From positions 1 through 64,000 of the forward strand of contig NW_025316736.1 in NCBI RefSeq assembly GCF_910594005.1: a stretch of DNA of 64,000 nt, written 5' to 3'. Every line of letters begins with the position of its first letter. Position 1 is the stretch's first letter. Of this stretch, positions 1 through 12,065 are shown one piece after another. Below the pieces are notes generated by a model that was given only the letters and a program-made list of their open reading frames with translations, made no database searches and had not been told where the DNA came from. Both the position numbers and the translations under genes were made by a program. The DNA is from Cervus elaphus (taxonomy: Eukaryota > Chordata > Mammalia > Artiodactyla > Cervidae).

Positions 1-188
1 TCACACCTTTTCATGCTCCTGGTCTTTTTTTTTTTCTTTTGCTCCTCGCATTTTTCACACCTTTTCATGCTCCTGGTCCTTTCTTTTTTTTTTTTTTTGC
101 TCCTCGCATTTTTCAAACCTTTTCATGCTTCTGGTCTCTTTTCTTCTTTTTTTTTTTTTTGCTCCTCGCATTTTTCACACCTTTTCAT

Positions 189-474
189 GCTTCTGGTCTC
201 TTTTTTTTTTTTTTTTGCTCCTCGCATTTTTCACACCTTTTCATGCTCCTGGTCTTTTTTTTTTTTTTTTTGCTCCTCGCATTTTTCACACCTTTTCATG
301 CTCCTGGTCTTTCTTTTTTTTTTTTGCTCCTCGCATTTTTCACACCTTTTCATGCTCCTGGTCTTTCTTTTTTTTTTTTTTGCTCCTCGCATTTTTCACA
401 CCTTTTTCATGTTCCTGGTCTTTTTTTTTTTTTTTTTTTTTTTTTTGCTCCTCGCATTTTTCACACGTTTTCAT
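189..474 (+). repeat. HOR-B cassette, 286 bp
   Basis: Opens with a gcttctggtctc B module and closes with a gttcct B module carrying 26 T (421-446) and a cacacg module (447-474). The A module at 382-410 has one extra T. Confidence 0.85.
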
Positions 475-1468
475 GCTCCTGGTCTTTCTTTTTTTTTTTT
501 TTCTCCTCGCATTTTTCACACCTTTTCTTGCTCCTTTTCTTTCTTTTTTTTTTTTTGCTCCTCGCATTTTTCACACCTTTTCATGCTCCTCGCATTTTTC
601 ACACCTCTTCATGCTCCTCGCATTTTTCACAACTTTTCATGCTCGTCGCATTTTTCACACCTTTTCATGCTCCTGGTCTTTCTTTTTTTTTTTTTTGCTC
701 CTCGCATTTTTCACATCTTTTCATGCTCCTGGTCTTTTTTTTTTTCTTTTGCTCCTCGCATTTTTCACACCTTTTCATGCTCCTGGTCTTTCTTTTTTTT
801 TTTTTTTTTTTTTTGCTCCTCGCATTTTTCAAACCTTTTCATGCTCCTGGTCTCTTTTCTTTTTTTTTTTCTTTTGCTCCTCGCATTTTTCACACCTTTT
901 CATGCTCCTGGTCTTTCTTTTTTTTTTTTTTTTTTTGCTCCTCGCATTTTTCACACCTTTTCATGCTCCTGGTCTTTTTTTTTTTTTTTTTTTTGCTCCT
1001 CGAATTTTTCACACCTTTTCATGCTCCTCGCATTTTTCACACCTCTTCATGCTCCTCGCATTTTTCACAATTTTCATGCTCGTCGCATTTTTCACACCTT
1101 TTCATGCTCCTGGTCTTTTTTTTTTTTTTGCTCCTCGAATTTTTCACATCTTTTTCATGCTCCTCGCATTTTTCACACATCTTCATGCTCCTCGCATTTT
1201 CACAACTTTTCATGCTCGTCGCATTTTTCACCCCTTTTCATGCTCCTGGTCTTTCTTTTTTTTTCTTTTGCTCCTCGCATTTTTCACACCTTTTCATGCT
1301 CCTGGTCTTTTTTTTTTTTTTTGCTCCTCGCATTTTTCACACCTTTTCATGCTCCTGGTCTTTCTTTTTTTTTTTTTTTGCTCCTCGCATTTTTCAAACC
1401 TTTCATGCTTCTGGTCTCTTTTCTTCTTTTTTTTTTTTTTGCTCCTCGCATTTTTCACACCTTTTCAT

Positions 1469-1723
1469 GCTTCTGGTCTCTTTTTTTTTTTTTTTTTGCT
1501 CCTCGCATTTTTCACCCCTTTTCATGCTCCTGGTCTTTTTTTTTTTTTTTTTGCTCCTCGCATTTTTCACACCTTTTCATGCTCCTGGTCTTTCTTTTTT
1601 TTTTTTTGCTCCTCGCATTTTTCACACCTTTTCATGCTCCTGGTCTTTCTTTTTTTTTTTTTGCTCCTCGCATTTTTCACACCTTTTCATGTTCCTGGTC
1701 TTTTTTTTTTTTTTTTTTTTTTT
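1469..1723 (+). repeat. HOR-B cassette without the final cacacg module
   Basis: Has the gcttct start and the gttcct B module with a long T tract ending at 1723. The next A module is plain cacacc. An A module near 1498-1525 reads cacccc. Confidence 0.8.
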
Positions 1724-2095
1724 GCTCCTCGCATTTTTCACACCTTTTCATGCTCCTGGTCTTTCTTTTTTTTTTTTTGCTCCTTGCATTTTTCACACCT
1801 TTTCATGCTCCTGGTCTTTCTTTTCTTTTTTTTTTTTTTGCTCCTCGCATTTTTCACACCTTTTCATGCTCCTCGCATTTTTCACACCTCTTCATGCTCC
1901 TCGCATTTTTCACAACTTTTCATGCTCGTCGCATTTTTCACACCTTTTCATGCTCCTGGTCTTTCTTTTTTTTTTTTTTGCCCCCCCGCATTTTTCACAT
2001 CTTTTCATGCTCCTGGTCTTTTTTTTTTCTTTTGCTCCTCGCATTTTTCACACCTTTTCATGCTCCTGGTCTTTCTTTTTTTTTTTTTTTTTTTT

Positions 2096-2123
2096 GCTCC
2101 TCGCATTTTTCTAACCTTTTCAT
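2096..2123 (+). repeat. A module with tctaacc (TAA triplet)
   Basis: One of only two modules seen with this change; the other is at 12436. It creates one of the rare forward stop triplets. Confidence 0.9.
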
Positions 2124-3223
2124 GCTCCTGGTCTCTTTTCTTTTTTTTTTTTTTTTTGCTCCTCGCATTTTTCACACCTTTTCATGCTTCTGGTCTCTTT
2201 TTTTTTTTTTTTTTGCTCCTCGCATTTTTCACACCTTTTCATGCTCCTGGTCTTTTTTTTTTTTTTTTGCTCCTCGCATTTTTCACACCTTTTCATGCTC
2301 CTGGTCTTTCTTTTTTTTTTTTTGCTCCTCGCATTTTTCACACCTTTTCATGCTCCTGGTCTTTCTTTTTTTTTTTTTTTTTTGCTCCTCGCATTTTTCA
2401 CACCTTTTCATGCTCCTGGTCTTTCTTTCCTTTCTTTTTTTTTTTTTTTTGCTCCTCGCATTTTTCACACCTTTTCATGCTCCTGGTCTTTTTTTTTTTT
2501 TTTTTTTTTCTCCTCGAATTTTTCACACCTTTTCATTCTCCTGGTCTTTCTTTTTTTTTTTTTTTCCTCGCATTTTTCACACCTTTTCATGCTCCTGGTC
2601 TTTTTTTTTTTTTTTGCTCCTCGCATTTTTCACACCTTTTCATGCTCCTGGTCTTTCTTTCTGTCTTTTTTTTTTTTTTTTTTGCTCCTCGCATTTTTCA
2701 CACCTTTTCATGCTCCTGGTCTTTTTTTTTTTTTTCTCCTCGCATTTTTCACAACTTTTCATGCTCCTGGTCTTTTTTTTTTTTTTTTTTGCTCCTCGCA
2801 TTTTTCACCCCTTTTCATGCTCCTGGTCTTTCTTTTTTTTTTTTTGCTCCTCGCATTTTTCACACCTTTTCATGCTCCTGGTCTTTCTTTTTTTTTTTTT
2901 GCTCCTCGCATTTTTCACACCTTTTCATGCTCCTGGTCTTTCTTTTTTTTTTTTTTTTTTGCTCCTCGAATTTTTCACACCTTTTCATGCTCCTGGTCTT
3001 TCTTTCTTTCTTTTTTTTTCTTTTTTGCTCCTCGCATTTTCACACCTTTTCATGCTCCTTGCATTTTTCACAACTTTTCATGCTCCTCGCATTTTTCACA
3101 CCTTTTCATGCTCCTTGCATTTTTCACACCTTTTCATGCTCCTGGTCCTTTCTTTTTTTTTTTTTGCTCCTCGCATTTTTCACACCTTTTCATGCTCCTG
3201 GTCTTTTTTTTTTTTTTTTTTTT

Positions 3224-5995
3224 GCTCCTCGAATTTTTCACACCTTTTCATGCTCCTCGCATTTTTTCACACCTCTTCATGCTCCTCGCATTTTTCACGA
3301 CTTTTCATGCTCGTCGCATTTTTCACACCTTTTCATGCTCCTGGTCTTTTTTTTTTTCTTTTGCTCCTCGCATTTTTCACACACTTTTCATGCTCCTGGT
3401 CTTTCTTTTTTTTTTTTTTTGCTCCTCGCATTTTTCACACCTTTTCATGCTCCTGGTCTTTCTTTCTATTTTTTTTTTTTGCTCCTCACATTTTTCACAC
3501 CTTTTCATGCTCCTTGCATTTTTCACACCTTTTCATGCTCCTCGCATTTTTCACACCTCTTCATGCTCCTGGTCTTTTTTTTTCTTTTGCTCCTCGCATT
3601 TTTCCCCCCTTTTCATGCTCCTGGTCTTTCTTTTTTTTTTTTGCTCCTCGCATTTTTCACACCTTTTCATGCTCCTGGTCTTTTTTTTTTCTTTTGCTCC
3701 TCGCATTTTTCCACACCTTTTCATGCTCCTGGTCTTTCTTTTTTTTTTTTTTTTTTTTTGCTCCTCGCATTTTTCACACCTTTTCATGCTCCTGGTCTTT
3801 TTTTTTTTTTTTTTTTGCTCCTCGAATTTTTCACACCTTTTCATGCTCCTCGCATTTTTCACACCTCTTCATGCTCCTCGCATTTTTCACAACTTTTCAT
3901 GCTCGTCGCATTTTTCACACCTTTTCATGCTCCTGGTCTTTTTTTTTTTTTTTGCTCCTCGAATTTTTCACATCTTTTCATGCTCCTCGCATTTTTCACA
4001 CATCTTCATGCTCCTCGCATTTTTCACAACTTTTCATGCTCCTCGCATTTTTCACCCCTTTTCATGCTCCTGGTCTTTCTTTTTTTTTTTTTGCTCCTCG
4101 CATTTTTCACACCTTTTCATGCTCCTGGTCTTTTTTTTTTCTTTTGCTCCTCGCATTTTTCACACCTTTTCATGCTCCTGGTCTTTCTTTTTTTTTTTTT
4201 TGCTCCTCGCATTTTTCAAACCTTTTCATGCTTCTGGTCTCTTTTTTTTTTTTTTTTTTTTTTGCTCCTCGCATTTTTCACACCTTTTCATGCTTCTGGT
4301 CTCTTTTTTTTTTTTTTTTGCTCCTCGCATTTTTTCACACCCTTTTCATGCTCCTGGTCTTTTTTTTTTTTTTTGCTCCTCGCATTTTTCACACCTCTTC
4401 ATGCTCCTCGCATTTTTCACGACTTTTCATGCTCGTCGCATTTTTCACACCTTTTCATGCTCCTGGTCTTTTTTTTTTCTTTTGCTCCTCGCATTTTTCA
4501 CACCTTTTCATGCTCCTGGTCTTTCTTTTTTTTTTTTTTGCTCCTCGCATTTTTCACACCTTTTCATGCTCCTGGTCTTTCTTTCTATTTTTCTTTTTTT
4601 TTTGCTCCTCACATTTTTCACACCTTTTCATGCTCCTTGCATTTTTCACACCTTTTCATGCTCCTCGCATTTTTCACACCTCTTCATGCTCCTGGTCTTT
4701 TTTTTTTCTTTTGCTCCTCGCATTTTTCACACCTTTTCATGCTCCTGGTCTTTCTTTTTTTTTTTTTTGCTCCTCGCAATTTTCACACCTTTTCATGCTC
4801 CTGGTCTTTTTTTTTTCTTTTGCTCCTCGCATTTTTCACACCTTTTCATGCTCCTGGTCTTTCTTTTTTTTTTTTTTTTTTTGCTCCTCGCATTTTTCAC
4901 ACCTTTTCATGCTCCTGGTCTTTTTTTTTTTTTTTTTTGCTCCTCGAATTTTTCACACCTTTTCATGCTCCTCGCATTTTTCACACCTCTTCATGCTCCT
5001 CGCATTTTTCACAACTTTTCATGCTCCTCGCATTTTTCACACCTTTTCATGCTCCTGGTCTTTTTTTTTTTTTTTGCTCCTCGAATTTTTCACATCTTTT
5101 CATGCTCCTCGCATTTTTCACACATCTTCATGCTCCTCGCATTTTTCACAACTTTTCATGCTCGTCGCATTTTTCACCCCTTTTCATGCTCCTGGTCTTT
5201 CTTTTTTTTTTTTGCTCCTCGATTTTTCACACCTTTTCATGCTCCTGGTCTTTTTTTTTTCTTTTGCTCCTCGCATTTTTCACACCTTTTCATGCTCCTG
5301 GTCTTTCTTTTTTTTTTTTTTTGCTCCTCGCATTTTTCAAACCTTTTCATGCTTCTGGTCTCTTTCTTCTTTTTTTTTTTTTTTGCTCCTCGCATTTTTC
5401 ACACCTTTTCATGCTTCTGGTCTCTTTTTTTTTTTTTTTTGCTCCTCGCATTTTTCACACCTTTTCAGCTCCTGGTCTTTTTTTTTTTTTTTTTTGCTCC
5501 TCGCATTTTTCACACCTTTTCATGCTCCTGGTCTTTCTTTTTTTTTTTTGCTCCTCGCATTTTTCACACCTTTTCATGCTCCTGGTCTTTCTTTCTGTCT
5601 TTTTTTTTTTTTTTTGCTCCTCGCATTTTTCACACCTTTTCATGCTCCTGGTCTTTCTTTTTTTTTTTTTGCTCCTCGCATTTTTCACACCTTTTCATGC
5701 TCCTGGTCTTTCTTTTTTTTTTTTTTTTTTGCTCCTCGAATTTTTCACACCTTTTCATGCTCCTGGTCTTTCTTTCTTTCTTTTTTTTTCTTTTTTGCTC
5801 CTCGCATTTTTCACACCTTTTCATGCTCCTTGCATTTTTCACAACTTTTCATGCTCCTCGCATTTTTCACACCTTTTCATGCTGATTGCATTTTTCACAC
5901 CTTTTCATGCTCCTGGTCTTTCTTTTTTTTTTTTTTGCTCCTCGAATTTTTCACACCTTTTCATGCTCCTGGTCTTTTTTTTTTTTTTTTTTTTT
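3224..5995 (+). repeat. 2.77-kb superunit, copy 1
   Basis: First copy of the superunit. It opens with a gctcctcgaa module rather than the TAG form used by later copies. A HOR-A unit follows (3252 to 4374), then a second modified unit with the gcaatttt variant near 4769. The tail carries a two-base deletion that gives ttttcagctcc at about 5461-5471. It closes with the gctgattgca module at 5881. Several A modules carry one- or two-base indels (3252, 3369, 3704, 4321-4350, 5219) that the later copies lack. Confidence 0.85.
3252..4374 (+). repeat. HOR-A full unit, 1,123 bp
   Basis: Runs from one cctcttcat module to the next. It is longer than the standard 1,118 bp because several A modules contain extra bases (six-T runs, an extra A near 3371 and an extra C near 3709). 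Confidence 0.85.
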
Positions 5996-6023
5996 GCTCC
6001 TAGAATTTTTCACACCTTTTCAT
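5881..6023 (+). repeat. Paired GATT/TAG anchor, 143 bp
   Basis: A module reading gctgattgca (5881) followed 115 bp later by one reading gctcctagaa (5996). Between them are a B, a gctcctcgaa module and a long-T B. These two modules carry nearly all forward-strand stop triplets in the window. Confidence 0.93.
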
Positions 6024-6911
6024 GCTCCTCGCATTTTTCACACCTCTTCATGCTCCTCGCATTTTTCACGACTTTTCATGCTCGTCGCATTTTTCACACC
6101 TTTTCATGCTCCTGGTCTTTTTTTTTTTCTTTTGCTCCTCGCATTTTTCACCCCTTTTCATGCTCCTGGTCTTTCTTTTTTTTTTTTTTGCTCCTCGCAT
6201 TTTTCACACCTTTTCATGCTCCTGGTCTTTCTTTCTATTTTTTTTTTTTTGCTCCTCACATTTTTCACACCTTTTCATGCTCCTTGCATTTTTCACACCT
6301 TTTCATGCTCCTCGCATTTTTCACACCTCTTCATGCTCCTGGTCTTTTTTTTTTTTTTTGCTCCTCGCATTTTTCAAACCTTTTCATGCTTCTGGTCTCT
6401 TTTCTTCTTTTTTTTTTTTTTGCTCCTCGCATTTTTCACACCTTTTCATGCTTCTGGTCTCTTTTTTTTTTTTTTTTGCTCCTCGCATTTTTCACACCTT
6501 TTCATGCTCCTGGTCTTTCTTTTTTTTTTTTTGCTCCTCGCATTTTTCACACCTTTTCATGCTCCTGGTCTTTCTTTTTTTTTTTTTGCTCCTCGCATTT
6601 TTCACACCTTTTCATGCTCCTGGTCTTTCTTTTTTTTTTTTTTTTTTGCTCCTCGAATTTTTCACACCTTTTCATGCTCCTGGTCTTTCTTTCTTTCTTT
6701 TTTTTTCTTTTTTGCTCCTCGCATTTTTCACACCTTTTCATGCTCCTTGCATTTTTCACAACTTTTCATGCTCCTCGCATTTTTCACACCTTTTCATGCT
6801 GATTGCATTTTTCACACCTTTTCATGCTCCTGGTCTTTCTTTTTTTTTTTTTGCTCCTCGAATTTTTCACACCTTTTCATGCTCCTGGTCTTTTTTTTTT
6901 TTTTTTTTTTT
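5996..6911 (+). repeat. 916-bp shortened superunit
   Basis: Begins with the TAG module and ends just before the next one. HOR-A is entered normally, but near 6331-6378 the module ending cctcttcat is followed by one B module and then the module reading caaacc. That junction removes about 0.6 kb compared with full HOR-A. The tail to the gctgattgca module at 6798 is intact. Confidence 0.85.
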
Positions 6912-6939
6912 GCTCCTAGAATTTTTCACACCTTTTCAT
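6798..6939 (+). repeat. Paired GATT/TAG anchor, 142 bp
   Basis: GATT module at 6798 and TAG module at 6912, 114 bp apart (the short spacing class). Confidence 0.93.
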
Positions 6940-9675
6940 GCTCCTCGCATTTTTCACACCTCTTCATGCTCCTCGCATTTTTCACGACTTTTCATGCTCG
7001 TCGCATTTTTCACACCTTTTCATGCTCCTGGTCTTTTTTTTTTCTTTTGCTCCTCGCATTTTTCACACCTTTTCATGCTCCTGGTCTTTCTTTTTTTTTT
7101 TTTTGCTCCTCGCATTTTTCACACCTTTTCATGCTCCTGGTCTTTCTTTCTATTTTTTTTTTTTTGCTCCTCACATTTTTCACACCTTTTCATGCTCCTT
7201 GCATTTTTCACACCTTTTCATGCTCCTCGCATTTTTCACACCTCTTCATGCTCCTGGTCTTTTTTTTTTCTTTTGCTCCTCGCATTTTTCACACCTTTTC
7301 ATGCTCCTGGTCTTTCTTTTTTTTTTTTTGCTCCTCGCATTTTTCACACCTTTTCATGCTCCTGGTCTTTTTTTTTTCTTTTGCTCCTCGCATTTTTCAC
7401 ACCTTTTCATGCTCCTGGTCTTTCTTTTTTTTTTTTTTTTTTTTGCTCCTCGCATTTTTCACACCTTTTCATGCTCCTGGTCTTTTTTTTTTTTTTTTTT
7501 TGCTCCTCGAATTTTTCACACCTTTTCATGCTCCTCGCATTTTTCACACCTCTTCATGCTCCTCGCATTTTTCACAACTTTTCATGCTCGTCGCATTTTT
7601 CACACCTTTTCATGCTCCTGGTCTTTTTTTTTTTTTTGCTCCTCGAATTTTTCACATCTTTTCATGCTCCTCGCATTTTTCACACATCTTCATGCTCCTC
7701 GCATTTTTCACAACTTTTCATGCTCGTCGCATTTTTCACCCCTTTTCATGCTCCTGGTCTTTCTTTTTTTTTTTTTGCTCCTCGCATTTTTCACACCTTT
7801 TCATGCTCCTGGTCTTTTTTTTTTCTTTTGCTCCTCGCATTTTTCACACCTTTTCATGCTCCTGGTCTTTCTTTTTTTTTTTTTTTGCTCCTCGCATTTT
7901 TCAAACCTTTTCATGCTTCTGGTCTCTTTTCTTCTTTTTTTTTTTTTTGCTCCTCGCATTTTTCACACCTTTTCATGCTTCTGGTCTCTTTTTTTTTTTT
8001 TTTTGCTCCTCGCATTTTTCACACCTTTTCATGCTCCTGGTCTTTTTTTTTTTTTTTGCTCCTCGCATTTTTCACACCTCTTCATGCTCCTCGCATTTTT
8101 CACGACTTTTCATGCTCGTCGCATTTTTCACACCTTTTCATGCTCCTGGTCTTTTTTTTTTCTTTTGCTCCTCGCATTTTTCACACCTTTTCATGCTCCT
8201 GGTCTTTCTTTTTTTTTTTTTTGCTCCTCGCATTTTTCACACCTTTTCATGCTCCTGGTCTTTCTTTCTATTTTTTTTTTTTTTGCTCCTCACATTTTTC
8301 ACACCTTTTCATGCTCCTTGCATTTTTCACACCTTTTCATGCTCCTCGCATTTTTCACACCTCTTCATGCTCCTGGTCTTTTTTTTTTCTTTTGCTCCTC
8401 GCATTTTTCACACCTTTTCATGCTCCTGGTCTTTCTTTTTTTTTTTTTGCTCCTCGCAATTTTCACACCTTTTCATGCTCCTGGTCTTTTTTTTTTCTTT
8501 TGCTCCTCGCATTTTTCACACCTTTTCATGCTCCTGGTCTTTCTTTTTTTTTTTTTTTTTTTGCTCCTCGCATTTTTCACACCTTTTCATGCTCCTGGTC
8601 TTTTTTTTTTTTTTTTTTTGCTCCTCGAATTTTTCACACCTTTTCATGCTCCTCGCATTTTTCACACCTCTTCATGCTCCTCGCATTTTTCACAACTTTT
8701 CATGCTCGTCGCATTTTTCACACCTTTTCATGCTCCTGGTCTTTTTTTTTTTTTTGCTCCTCGAATTTTTCACATCTTTTCATGCTCCTCGCATTTTTCA
8801 CACATCTTCATGCTCCTCGCATTTTTCACAACTTTTCATGCTCGTCGCATTTTTCACCCCTTTTCATGCTCCTGGTCTTTCTTTTTTTTTTTTTGCTCCT
8901 CGCATTTTTCACACCTTTTCATGCTCCTGGTCTTTTTTTTTTCTTTTGCTCCTCGCATTTTTCACACCTTTTCATGCTCCTGGTCTTTCTTTTTTTTTTT
9001 TTTTGCTCCTCGCATTTTTCAAACCTTTTCATGCTTCTGGTCTCTTTTCTTCTTTTTTTTTTTTTTGCTCCTCGCATTTTTCACACCTTTTCATGCTTCT
9101 GGTCTCTTTTTTTTTTTTTTTTGCTCCTCGCATTTTTCACACCTTTTCAGCTCCTGGTCTTTTTTTTTTTTTTTTTGCTCCTCGCATTTTTCACACCTTT
9201 TCATGCTCCTGGTCTTTCTTTTTTTTTTTTGCTCCTCGCATTTTTCACACCTTTTCATGCTCCTGGTCTTTCTTTCTGTCTTTTTTTTTTTTTTTTGCTC
9301 CTCGCATTTTTCACACCTTTTCATGCTCCTGGTCTTTCTTTTTTTTTTTTTGCTCCTCGCATTTTTCACACCTTTTCATGCTCCTGGTCTTTCTTTTTTT
9401 TTTTTTTTTTTGCTCCTCGAATTTTTCACACCTTTTCATGCTCCTGGTCTTTCTTTCTTTCTTTTTTTTTCTTTTTTGCTCCTCGCATTTTTCACACCTT
9501 TTCATGCTCCTTGCATTTTTCACAACTTTTCATGCTCCTCGCATTTTTCACACCTTTTCATGCTGATTGCATTTTTCACACCTTTTCATGCTCCTGGTCT
9601 TTCTTTTTTTTTTTTTGCTCCTCGAATTTTTCACACCTTTTCATGCTCCTGGTCTTTTTTTTTTTTTTTTTTTTT
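6912..9675 (+). repeat. 2.76-kb superunit, copy 2 (reference copy)
   Basis: The cleanest superunit. It consists of the TAG module (6912-6939), full HOR-A (6940-8057), a second HOR-A of about 1,089 bp with the gcaatttt variant at 8449, and a tail of 415 bp from the ttttcagctcc deletion (about 9147) to the gctgattgca module (9562). A 114-bp connector leads to the next TAG module. T-poor runs of A modules lie at 6912-7023, 7166-7249, 7502-7613, 7638-7749 and 8058-8141. Confidence 0.9.
6940..8057 (+). repeat. HOR-A full unit, 1,118 bp (reference)
   Basis: I parsed this copy module by module: 25 A modules of exactly 28 bp (700 bp) and 15 B modules of 24-34 bp (418 bp). Order of marked A modules: cctcttcat, cacgac, gctcgtcgca, two plain, gctcctcaca, gctccttgca, cctcttcat, four plain, gctcctcgaa run of four, second gctcctcgaa run of four, two plain, caaacc, two plain. 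Marked B modules include ctttctat (7133) and two gcttctggtctc types (7915 and 7977). Confidence 0.93.
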
Positions 9676-9703
9676 GCTCCTAGAATTTTTCACACCTTTT
9701 CAT
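9562..9703 (+). repeat. Paired GATT/TAG anchor, 142 bp
   Basis: GATT at 9562, TAG at 9676; joins superunit copy 2 to the 4.06-kb composite. Confidence 0.93.
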
Positions 9704-10212
9704 GCTCCTCGCATTTTTCACACCTCTTCATGCTCCTCGCATTTTTCACGACTTTTCATGCTCGTCGCATTTTTCACACCTTTTCATGCTCCTGGTCTTT
9801 TTTTTTTCTTTTGCTCCTCGCATTTTTCACACCTTTTCATGCTCCTGGTCTTTCTTTTTTTTTTTTTTGCTCCTCGCATTTTTCACACCTTTTCATGCTC
9901 CTGGTCTTTCTTTCTATTTTTTTTTTTTTGCTCCTCACATTTTTCACACCTTTTCATGCTCCTTGCATTTTTCACACCTTTTCATGCTCCTCGCATTTTT
10001 CACACCTCTTCATGCTCCTGGTCTTTTTTTTTTTTTTTGCTCCTCGCATTTTTCAAACCTTTTCATGCTTCTGGTCTCTTTTCTTCTTTTTTTTTTTTTT
10101 GCTCCTCGCATTTTTCACACCTTTTCATGCTTCTGGTCTCTTTTTTTTTTTTTTTTTGCTCCTCGCATTTTTCACACCTTTTCATGCTCCTGGTCTTTTT
10201 TTTTTTTTTTTT
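9704..10212 (+). repeat. Shortened HOR-A, 509 bp
   Basis: Lacks about 609 bp of the standard unit. The cctcttcat module is followed by one B module and then the caaacc module (about 10003-10060), so both gctcctcgaa runs are missing. Confidence 0.85.
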
Positions 10213-11810
10213 GCTCCTCGCATTTTTCACACCTCTTCATGCTCCTCGCATTTTTCACGACTTTTCATGCTCGTCGCATTTTTCACACCTTTTCATGCTC
10301 CTGGTCTTTTTTTTTTCTTTTGCTCCTCGCATTTTTCACACCTTTTCATGCTCCTGGTCTTTCTTTTTTTTTTTTTTGCTCCTCGCATTTTTCACACCTT
10401 TTCATGCTCCTGGTCTTTCTTTCTATTTTTTTTTTTTTGCTCCTCACATTTTTCACACCTTTTCATGCTCCTTGCATTTTTCACACCTTTTCATGCTCCT
10501 CGCATTTTTCACACCTCTTCATGCTCCTGGTCTTTTTTTTTTCTTTTGCTCCTCGCATTTTTCACACCTTTTCATGCTCCTGGTCTTTCTTTTTTTTTTT
10601 TTGCTCCTCGCATTTTTCACACCTTTTCATGCTCCTGGTCTTTTTTTTTTCTTTTGCTCCTCGCATTTTTCACACCTTTTCATGCTCCTGGTCTTTCTTT
10701 TTTTTTTTTTTTTTTTGCTCCTCGCATTTTTCACACCTTTTCATGCTCCTGGTCTTTTTTTTTTTTTTTTTTGCTCCTCGAATTTTTCACACCTTTTCAT
10801 GCTCCTCGCATTTTTCACACCTCTTCATGCTCCTCGCATTTTTCACAACTTTTCATGCTCGTCGCATTTTTCACACCTTTTCATGCTCCTGGTCTTTTTT
10901 TTTTTTTGCTCCTCGAATTTTTCACATCTTTTCATGCTCTTCGCATTTTTCACACATCTTCATGCTCCTCGCATTTTTCACAACTTTTCATGCTCGTCGC
11001 ATTTTTCACCCCTTTTCATGCTCCTGGTCTTTCTTTTTTTTTTTTTGCTCCTCGCATTTTTCACACCTTTTCATGCTCCTGGTCTTTTTTTTTTCTTTTG
11101 CTCCTCGCATTTTTCACACCTTTTCATGCTCCTGGTCTTTCTTTTTTTTTTTTTTTGCTCCTCGCATTTTTCAAACCTTTTCATGCTTCTGGTCTCTTTT
11201 CTTCTTTTTTTTATTTTTGCTCCTCGCATTTTTCACACCTTTTCATGCTCCTGGTCTTTCTTTTTTTTTTTTTTTTTTTGCTCCTCGCATTTTTCACACC
11301 TTTTCATGCTCCTGGTCTTTTTTTTTTTTTTTTTTTGCTCCTCGAATTTTTCACACCTTTTCATGCTCCTCGCATTTTTCACACCTCTTCATGCTCCTCG
11401 CATTTTTCACAACTTTTCATGCTCGTCGCATTTTTCACACCTTTTCATGCTCCTGGTCTTTTTTTTTTTTTTGCTCCTCGAATTTTTCACATCTTTTCAT
11501 GCTCCTCGCATTTTTCACACATCTTCATGCTCCTCGCATTTTCACAACTTTTCATGCTCGTCGCATTTTTCACCCCTTTTCATGCTCCTGGTCTTTCTTT
11601 TTTTTCTTTTGCTCCTCGCATTTTTCACACCTTTTCATGCTCCTGGTCTTTTTTTTTTCTTTTGCTCCTCGCATTTTTCACACCTTTTCATGCTCCTGGT
11701 CTTTCTTTTTTTTTTTTTTTGCTCCTCGCATTTTTCAAACCTTTTCATGCTTCTGGTCTCTTTTCTTCTTTTTTTTTTTTTTGCTCCTCGCATTTTTCAC
11801 ACCTTTTCAT

Positions 11811-12065
11811 GCTTCTGGTCTCTTTTTTTTTTTTTTTTTGCTCCTCGCATTTTTCACACCTTTTCATGCTCCTGGTCTTTTTTTTTTTTTTTTTGCTCCT
11901 CGCATTTTTCACACCTTTTCATGCTCCTGGTCTTTCTTTTTTTTTTTTGCTCCTCGCATTTTTCACACCTTTTCATGCTCTTGGTCTTTCTTTTTTTTTT
12001 TTTGCTCCTCGCATTTTTCACACCTTTTCATGTTCCTGGTCTGTTTTTTTTTTTTTTTTTTTTTT
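11811..12065 (+). repeat. HOR-B cassette without the final cacacg module
   Basis: Close relative of 1469-1723. The gttcct B module reads ggtctg before its T tract (near 12040), and a B module near 11970 reads gctcttgg. Confidence 0.8.

Larger units (their letters stand above)
1..3223 (+). repeat. Divergent mixed block, left end of window
   Basis: No gene. This block is a mix of AB dimers, HOR-B-like cassettes (189-474 and 1469-1723) and T-poor runs of A modules (557-668, about 995-1104 and 1840-1951). It has an unusual number of private changes, including one-base indels inside A modules near 409, 1063, 1150, 1191, 1398 and 3031, and a C-rich module start at 1980-1987. Near 3110, where related blocks have the gctgattgca anchor, it still reads gctccttgca. 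It resembles 11.3-13.6 kb, sharing rare variants. Confidence 0.8.

Noticed and set aside
7049..7104. On the minus strand, AGGAG just before ATG resembles a bacterial ribosome binding site
   Set aside because: Only one base separates it from the ATG, it recurs in every module as part of the repeat, and the window looks eukaryotic.
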